Assembly: GCA_019155205.2 (NCBI GenBank) | Contig: JAHNZQ020000172.1 | Location: 1,616,416 to 1,627,612 of the forward strand | Reading direction: 5' to 3' | DNA length: 11,197 nucleotides | DNA from: Gracilaria vermiculophylla | Taxonomy: Eukaryota; Rhodophyta; Florideophyceae; Gracilariales; Gracilariaceae | In this document: positions 7,433-11,197 of the stretch, one piece after another | How positions within the stretch are numbered: position 1 is the stretch's first letter | How the letters are laid out: each line of letters opens with the position of its first letter | The notes under the pieces: generated by a model | What the model was told of the DNA's origin: nothing | The model's database searches: none | The model's input: only the letters and a program-made list of their open reading frames with translations | Translations under genes and position numbers: made by a program

Positions 7433-7567
7433 ATGAGATACTGCACCGTGAAGGTTTTCGGTGATTTCTGTCCATACGATTTGGTTTTACAAAGTATGCA
7501 ACCCAACTTTTTGACACCATCGGAAAGCGTGGTAATAAAAAAACATGCTATTAGAAGTCAAAAGTGA
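7433..7567 (+). other. Short exon-like open frame, 44 aa, unrecognised
   Basis: ATG 7433 to TGA 7565-7567 encodes a compact, mixed-composition peptide (VKVFGDFCPYDLVLQSM, then FLTPSESVVIKK). It looks more like a protein than neighbouring AT-rich frames, but a frame of this length is expected by chance here. No homologue is recognised and no supporting splice site is clear. It overlaps the start of the minus-strand frame 7245-7520, which is the alternative. Confidence 0.12.
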
Positions 7568-7758
7568 TTGTTGCTATATTATCATATCTGAATGTTCTTA
7601 AATCTCTAAGCAGGCCTATTACAGTATGCATATACCCGGAACCCCATCAAAACGCTTTTTTTTCCGTTGAAGTGACAGTCAGTTGAATAATAGAACAGGT
7701 TGTTTTTAGATGTTTAAGAAGCAGCGATCTCGGTAGTAGACTGGCGTTTCTATTGACA

Positions 7759-8154
7759 ATGGCTATTTTGTTTGGAAGCATTGAGGATAATATTATAGTT
7801 TATAATTCTTCCGAGGTTTTCAAGTTCTGGACTGTAGATAAAGTCAGAACTACAGAAAACTGAAAATTTCATCGCAGATTGTGTTTACCAAGACCCAAAA
7901 AGACGTCGTCACTTGCATCGATATTAATGATCGGATAAACGTCAACGTCATATGTTTGACACTCGAAACAGAAACACGTAGAATATTTTGAAGCAAATAA
8001 AATGATCGGAACATCGCTGACCACATCAATTACTCTTTCAAACGCCTTTTTTCATGCAGTTGCACGCATAACATCAGTTTCTTCTCGCAAAAGCACCAAG
8101 TGTTTGTATGCCATTAAAAGCAAAAGATTGTTTCTGCTGAAAACGAAGACTTGA
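7759..8154 (+). other. Cluster of three exon-like frames, unrecognised
   Basis: Three consecutive plus-strand frames of 34-50 codons nearly tile this stretch. Frame 1, 7759-7863, reads MAILFGSIEDNIIVYNSSE, then FKFWTVDK. Frame 3, 7842-7991, includes QIVFTKTQKDVVTCIDIND. Frame 1, 8002-8154, reads MIGTSLTTSITLSNAFFHAV and on. The FKFWTVD phrase after a short beta-like run is loosely reminiscent of a WD-repeat strand, but one such phrase is not evidence of a propeller. Possible acceptor: the CAG at 7875-7877, just before ATT GTG TTT. Either a decayed or intron-split gene, or chance in AT-rich DNA. Confidence 0.18.
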
Positions 8155-8864
8155 AGAGCATGCACATGGTCACTTTGTGGAAGCGGAAAAAGAATGCGGA
8201 CCAAACATAATTTTCAAGTTTGTTTGTATTTGTAGTGCAACATAACTCACTTTTAATCGCTGTTGGATATCTCGAAGGTTAAAGAGCCAGTGCTCCCATC
8301 TTTTAATTAGAATCTTGACAAAATACATTTTTTAAATAACGGCAGAGCACGAGAAGAGGAGAAAAAGAGCCCCCCATCGATCCGTGGTTCTTTTGGGCGC
8401 CTCTTCCCTCCGAGCAAATTGCGCCAAATCCCGCAAATTTGCATAATCCTCATATGTGTAGTACACTGGCTCCTATGAAATTGGGTGGTTTAACCTTGTA
8501 ATATAATAATCCTAAAGAGGGCTCGTAGTTTATTAGCTGGGCCATGTGGTGCATAATCTCGCCCACGTACGCTACAGTATCCTTGAGGAACGGAAGAATT
8601 ATTATTTATTTTAGTTAATTTATGCAGGTACTTGGTACAGTAGCGAGACCTGCCGAGGCCGGCTCCCGGCTTGATACTTAATCTGCCGGTTGAGCTCAAC
8701 CTCTGGGGAAATAAAGACAAATAACCTTGAGTCTTCATGTACTTTTCCGGTTGGAGTCTCTTGTCAATCAACTCAGGTTTCTAAGCCGCCGATCCCCAGG
8801 TCGCCCCATAGCAGCCCCTGTAGGAGCATTGTCCGCCCAGTGAACCTCCTCCTTTGCTTGATGT

Positions 8865-9254
8865 TTGCAAATCGACTTTAAGAATTCCCCCAGCTCGCGA
8901 CAGCGGGTACCGGAGACCATCTTTAGGAACACGCACCTTTGGAGTCAACAAAAACTCCTAACGGACGTTGTGCTTTATTACATCAAGAGGAGGGCTGACA
9001 GTACTATAGTGTTCACAGAAACAACTTCAATCACAGGACGAGCTGGATACCCAGTTTCTCCATTGGTATTTAATCTGCACTCGTTGCGATGGCTTCGCCT
9101 CGGAGTTACGCCCGGCTCGTCAACTTCGCTCGAGAAAGGCTCTGCTTCTAAACCATCCCGTGAGAAAAAGATTCGAACATGGGTCATGGTACTTCCTCTT
9201 TCGGAGATTTGCTCTACATTTGTGAACGACATGTACAGACCAAGATGGTTCTGA
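8865..9254 (+). CDS. Hypothetical protein, 129 aa; homologous to part of the 259-969 product
   Basis: The product is not recognised. ATG 8865 to TGA 9252-9254. Residues from about 52 on read TETTSITGRAGYPVSPLVF, then LGVTPGSSTSLEK, SREKK and CST, and match the copy at 503-806. Of 18 residues in the TG-to-SL block about 12 are identical. Differences there include several third-position changes (CCG/CCA, GTC/GTA, TTC/TTT, TTA/TTG), as expected for a formerly selected coding sequence. This copy holds the whole conserved block in one frame, whereas copy 1 needs two frames, so it may be closer to the ancestral reading. The N-terminal 50 residues are basic and only weakly similar to copy 1. The minus strand (8978-9232) is also open. 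It could be a gene fragment of an unclassified mobile element. Confidence 0.35.
   Translation: MQIDFKNSPSSRQRVPETIFRNTHLWSQQKLLTDVVLYYIKRRADSTIVFTETTSITGRAGYPVSPLVFNLHSLRWLRLGVTPGSSTSLEKGSASKPSREKKIRTWVMVLPLSEICSTFVNDMYRPRWF
8892..9222 (+). repeat. Copy 2 of the diverged dispersed repeat (copy 1 at 503-806)
   Basis: Same orientation as copy 1. The best-conserved core is 9074-9120. Relative to copy 1 it lacks 9 bp near 9022-9030 and 1 bp near 9096. No terminal repeats or target duplications were found around either copy, so the element type is unknown. Confidence 0.6.
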
Positions 9255-9653
9255 AATATTTGATTCCTTTAAATTCTGCCATAACCTTGGTTTGGAACGA
9301 TTTTTTTGCCCTGCAACAGTACGGTGCATACCTTTTCAAAACTTCTTGAATTCTTTTGACTATAAAGTTGATAGATTCTTCGCTTTTTTAAGTGCACTGA
9401 ACTTCCATGACGGTGTTCACCGCTTGACTAGATCTTTTTTCTTGAAAAACGTTGTACTGAAGACGGAAAAAAGCTTATGCATAGGCTGCGCCCACATCCT
9501 AATATAGATTGCGCAGCACAATACTTTTGTGGTCTTAAAAGAACGCAATCTTCTTTTATGTTTAAAACTCGTCTTGACTGCTATCGTCCGTCAAACGTAG
9601 AATTCAAACTGTTCTTACATAGTGCCCTACATTATTTCTACTGTATAGTATAA
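9226..9653 (+). other. Two overlapping plus-strand open frames, unrecognised
   Basis: Frame 1 is open from 9226 to TAG 9505-9507 (about 93 codons, including GLERFFCPATVRCIPFQNF and SALNFHDGVHRLTRSFF). Frame 3 is open from 9432 to TAA 9651-9653 (about 73 codons, including MHRLRPHPNIDCAAQYFCG and FMFKTRLDCYRPSNVEF). The two overlap around 9440, where a single indel would join them into one protein of about 145 residues, rich in Cys, Phe and His. No family is recognised. Frames of this size are not rare by chance at this GC content, so this is only a candidate broken gene or exon pair. Confidence 0.2.
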
Positions 9654-9808
9654 TTTCATATCTTTTCTATCACATGCTCTTGATAATGCAATTCATTCTC
9701 ATCTATAGAACTTTCTAGAAATTCCCAGATCCTTCTGGTTGTATACTTTGCCCAAGAGTTTTCTACTCGCTTCTACATCAAATTGGTTTCCGCATGTCTC
9801 TCCCGTAA

Positions 9809-10003
9809 CTCCAAAGCTCTGAACGGAACTTTGAGTTTAGATGTGATCGTGCCTTGGAGCCTCGTAATTTGCTTTATGTTGTAAAAATGATTCCAAAAGG
9901 TCTTTACGATGAGTATTCGTTGCATTTATTTGCAATACAGACTTCACAAATAAAAGAAGATTTTGTAAAGATGTTGTTTCTTGTGAATGGCATGGTGAGG
10001 TGA
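9809..10003 (+). other. Exon-like open frame, 64 codons, unrecognised
   Basis: Plus frame 2 is open from 9809 to TGA 10001-10003 and includes RCDRALEPRNLLYVVKMIPK, then DEYSLHLFAIQTSQIKEDF. The only ATGs lie inside it (9887 onward). Another frame, 9687-9880, is open just upstream (LLVVYFAQEFSTRFYIKLVS), so the two may be joined by an indel or an intron. GTGAGG at about 9996-10001 could be a splice donor. The PKGLY phrase faintly recalls PIG-X/PBN1 proteins of GPI-anchor synthesis, but the spacing of the other PIG-X motifs does not fit. The minus strand 9837-10025 is also open and cannot be excluded. Confidence 0.22.
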
Positions 10004-10209
10004 TGATAATGGTTTCACGATACACGATGGTTGGGTTATTTGAAGAGAATTAATCACTATCGGCATGTATGCATGGTGTGTATGGTTGGACTGTGACGCG
10101 GTGAAAGGCGAATGCGAAGGACGAGGTTTCTTCTGTCAAATTTAAGCCGCGTTAACTCTGTAGTATAGTGTCTTTAAATTGATAATTATTGAATGCGGTC
10201 GGCCAAATG

Positions 10210-10318
10210 GTAAGTAGGACTCGATAGATATGCAACGAGGTCTCAATCAAAGTGTACGTCTTGATGGCGTCTTCATAGTGTTGGTGTTGGGGGAGATAAG
10301 CTGGATCGGAAATTTCAG
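10210..10318 (+). other. Possible 109-nt spliceosomal intron
   Basis: A strong donor (AAATG then GTAAGT, 10210-10215) is followed 109 nt later by a TTTCAG acceptor (10313-10318). Just beyond, a plus-strand frame becomes open at 10322 and stays open to 10481. However, the first triplet after this acceptor in that frame is TGA, so if the downstream frame is real the acceptor is more likely the CAG at 10339-10341 before ACT GCA AAG. Prediction only. Confidence 0.2.
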
Positions 10319-10321
10319 TGA

Positions 10322-10483
10322 AATGATGTTGTGGTGCAGACTGCAAAGCAAATGAAGGGCGATATTGAAAGCTTGGTGGACTTGGGGATAACAGAAGCTA
10401 ACGGGGCGGACGAATGTTGTTGTGAGATGATTACTGGCGTCGGCGGTATTCAGAGTTTCGTTGAGCTCTCTCAAAATGTCTAA
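10322..10483 (+). other. Exon-like open frame, about 53 codons, unrecognised
   Basis: Open from 10322 to TAA 10481-10483, with an internal ATG at 10352 (43 aa from there). The frame shows a marked preference for G at codon position 1 (GAT GTT GTG GTG, GGC GAT, GAC, GGG, GAA GCT). It encodes VVVQTAKQMKGDIESLVDLG, then a CCCEMITGVGG run and SFVELSQNV. That codon pattern is typical of translated sequence, and it lies after a possible intron. The minus-strand frame 10247-10474 overlaps it but is richer in Thr, His and Leu without such a pattern. Function unknown. Confidence 0.25.
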
Positions 10484-10954
10484 ATCTCCGAGTCAAAACT
10501 GCTGCAAAAAATGCACAAAACTGATACACACGACCACGTGGCCATGAGAAATGTTCAACACCGATTTGTAGAATGGTACGTTAATTGCAGCTACCGAAGG
10601 CGATGGTTGAATTGCACGTTCAAATTCTATCCTCGGTGTGCGTGCGCAATATCTCCCTGCTCGTCCTCCACTCTCCTCACTGCGCAATGTGTTTCGAGCA
10701 ACTATTGTTTGCCACCACACTTTCACAACTCCAGGCGCGATTATTTCACGGCGTCATTCCTCTCTGTGTCTTCGAGATTTTGTTCCTTCTCTCCCCTGCT
10801 ACTCACCGTATCACCAAGTCATTTGAATTCTAAGGCTGTTTTCAACCACTCGTTTACTATTTATGCACTTTTCCGCAGCTTATGATCGCCTCCAAAGCCG
10901 CTGTACGCTTGCATGGCATCCAAAAAGCAATGCCGCAGTGAAGACAGCGTCTTA
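10484..10954. other. No confident gene; overlapping plus-strand frames
   Basis: Frames 10511-10885, 10585-10833 and 10638-10826 (plus) and 10493-10726 (minus) overlap, and none is recognised. The 10585 frame contains one hydrophobic run, LFHGVIPLCVFEILFLLSPA (about residues 53-72), that could span a membrane. TTAATTGCAG at 10580-10589 would be an acceptable acceptor just before it. Support is compositional only. Confidence 0.2.
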
Positions 10955-11197
10955 ATATCTCCTTATTGTCAGCATTCGGCCTGTGATTTACAGCACAATT
11001 TCAGCATTTTCTTGCACCTCTTCAGTGTATTTACTGCGAAAAGCGGCGATATCTCTGCGCTTTTTAGATGGCAGTATTCAGTGCATCCTAAAACTGTTCC
11101 TCATCTCGTGCCGTTCACCACAGTCTGTGTGTAGCGACTCTCCATCACCATCCACGACACTCGAATGGAGAATGACGGCCGTCACCTCTCTCGAACT
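10955..11197 (-). pseudogene. Possible broken coding segment running off the right edge (minus strand)
   Basis: One minus-strand frame from 11197 down to about 10955 has only two stops (TGA at 11078-11080 and TAA at 10988-10990). Between and around them it encodes protein-like sequence: HSSVVDGDGESLHTDCGERH, then KKRRDIAAFRSKYTEEVQEN and AEIVL. The charged helical part resembles the style of the coiled-coil pseudogene at 4602-5410 but does not share identifiable sequence with it. The plus-strand frame 10913-11134 is the alternative. The gene would continue outside the window. Confidence 0.18.

Larger units (their letters stand above)
6476..8480. other. AT-rich region without a recognised gene
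   Basis: About 2 kb with low GC and frequent stops in all frames. No recognised domain, tRNA or transposon end was found. Frames at 6760-7002 minus, 7164-7382 plus and 7245-7520 minus are open but of random-looking composition. Short plus-strand frames at 7433-7567 and 7759-8154 look more protein-like and are listed separately. A small hairpin (CACTTT/AAAGTG) occurs near 7151-7165. The phrase ACCTCTGTATA near 6569 recurs at the Tc1-like left end (1090-1100), but no matching second end was found. Confidence 0.5.

Noticed and set aside
7245..7520. Minus-strand frame of 91 codons in AT-rich DNA.
   Set aside because: Composition is Lys/Ser/Ile-rich as expected from AT-rich sequence, with no recognisable motif and no supporting signals.
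8490..8771. Minus-strand frames at 8490-8771 and 8768-8920, and a short minus-strand phrase LINYEPSLGL near 8500-8560 that recalls BORC subunit 8 proteins.
   Set aside because: The resemblance covers only a handful of residues with an extra residue inside the motif. No further family sequence follows and the frames do not connect.
9165..9182. GATTCGAAC-like sequence (and GGTTCAAAC near 757) resembling a tRNA B box, suggesting a tRNA-derived SINE.
   Set aside because: No A box at proper spacing, no cloverleaf and no polyA tail or terminator in place; the coding similarity explains the conservation better.

Overview
The window looks like nuclear DNA of a eukaryote. It carries an interstitial telomere-type array (TTAGGGG/TTAGGGGG on the G-rich strand), a Tc1-type DNA transposon, a Ty1/copia-type retrotransposon fragment, a CT microsatellite and strong base-composition mosaicism. 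There is no operon layout, and no rRNA, tRNA or CRISPR was seen. The lineage cannot be fixed from this sequence. A small-genome protist, alga or fungus would fit; TTAGGGGG telomeres are known, for example, from Cryptococcus, but nothing else here points there.

Layout. 1-1100: mixed composition, with the longest plausible open frame of the window (236 codons, 259-969). Part of it is a diverged homologue of a frame at 8865-9254. 1101-2371 (possibly to 2442): a dead Tc1/mariner element, about 1.27 kb, with nested inverted repeats and a transposase broken in several frames. 2470-4330: a sharply bounded GC-rich island with a 74-bp minisatellite, a 139-bp CT-rich microsatellite and, just after it, a candidate secreted protein (3116-3517). 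4602-5410: a broken gene for a charged, coiled-coil-rich protein, spread over two frames and interrupted by five stops. 5483-5543: the telomere-type array. 5545-6475: a copia-type pol fragment (protease, zinc finger, start of integrase) that begins immediately at the array. 6476-8480: AT-rich, with no recognised gene and a few short exon-like frames. 8865-9254: the second copy of the repeated coding family. 9226-11197: several short exon-like open segments, some next to plausible splice sites, with no recognised family.

The main biological point is the junction at 5483-5550. The array is oriented as at the left end of a chromosome whose body lies to the right, and the retrotransposon has lost its 5' part exactly there. 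The simplest readings are a chromosome break inside a retrotransposon that was healed with telomere repeats and later fused to the left-hand sequence, or telomere repeats inserted during break repair. An assembly join is the main artefact to exclude. No intact mobile element or complete pathway is present. Most recognisable coding material is decayed, as in subtelomeric or repeat-rich chromatin. Short frames in the AT-rich parts were judged by eye for protein-like composition only and are low confidence.
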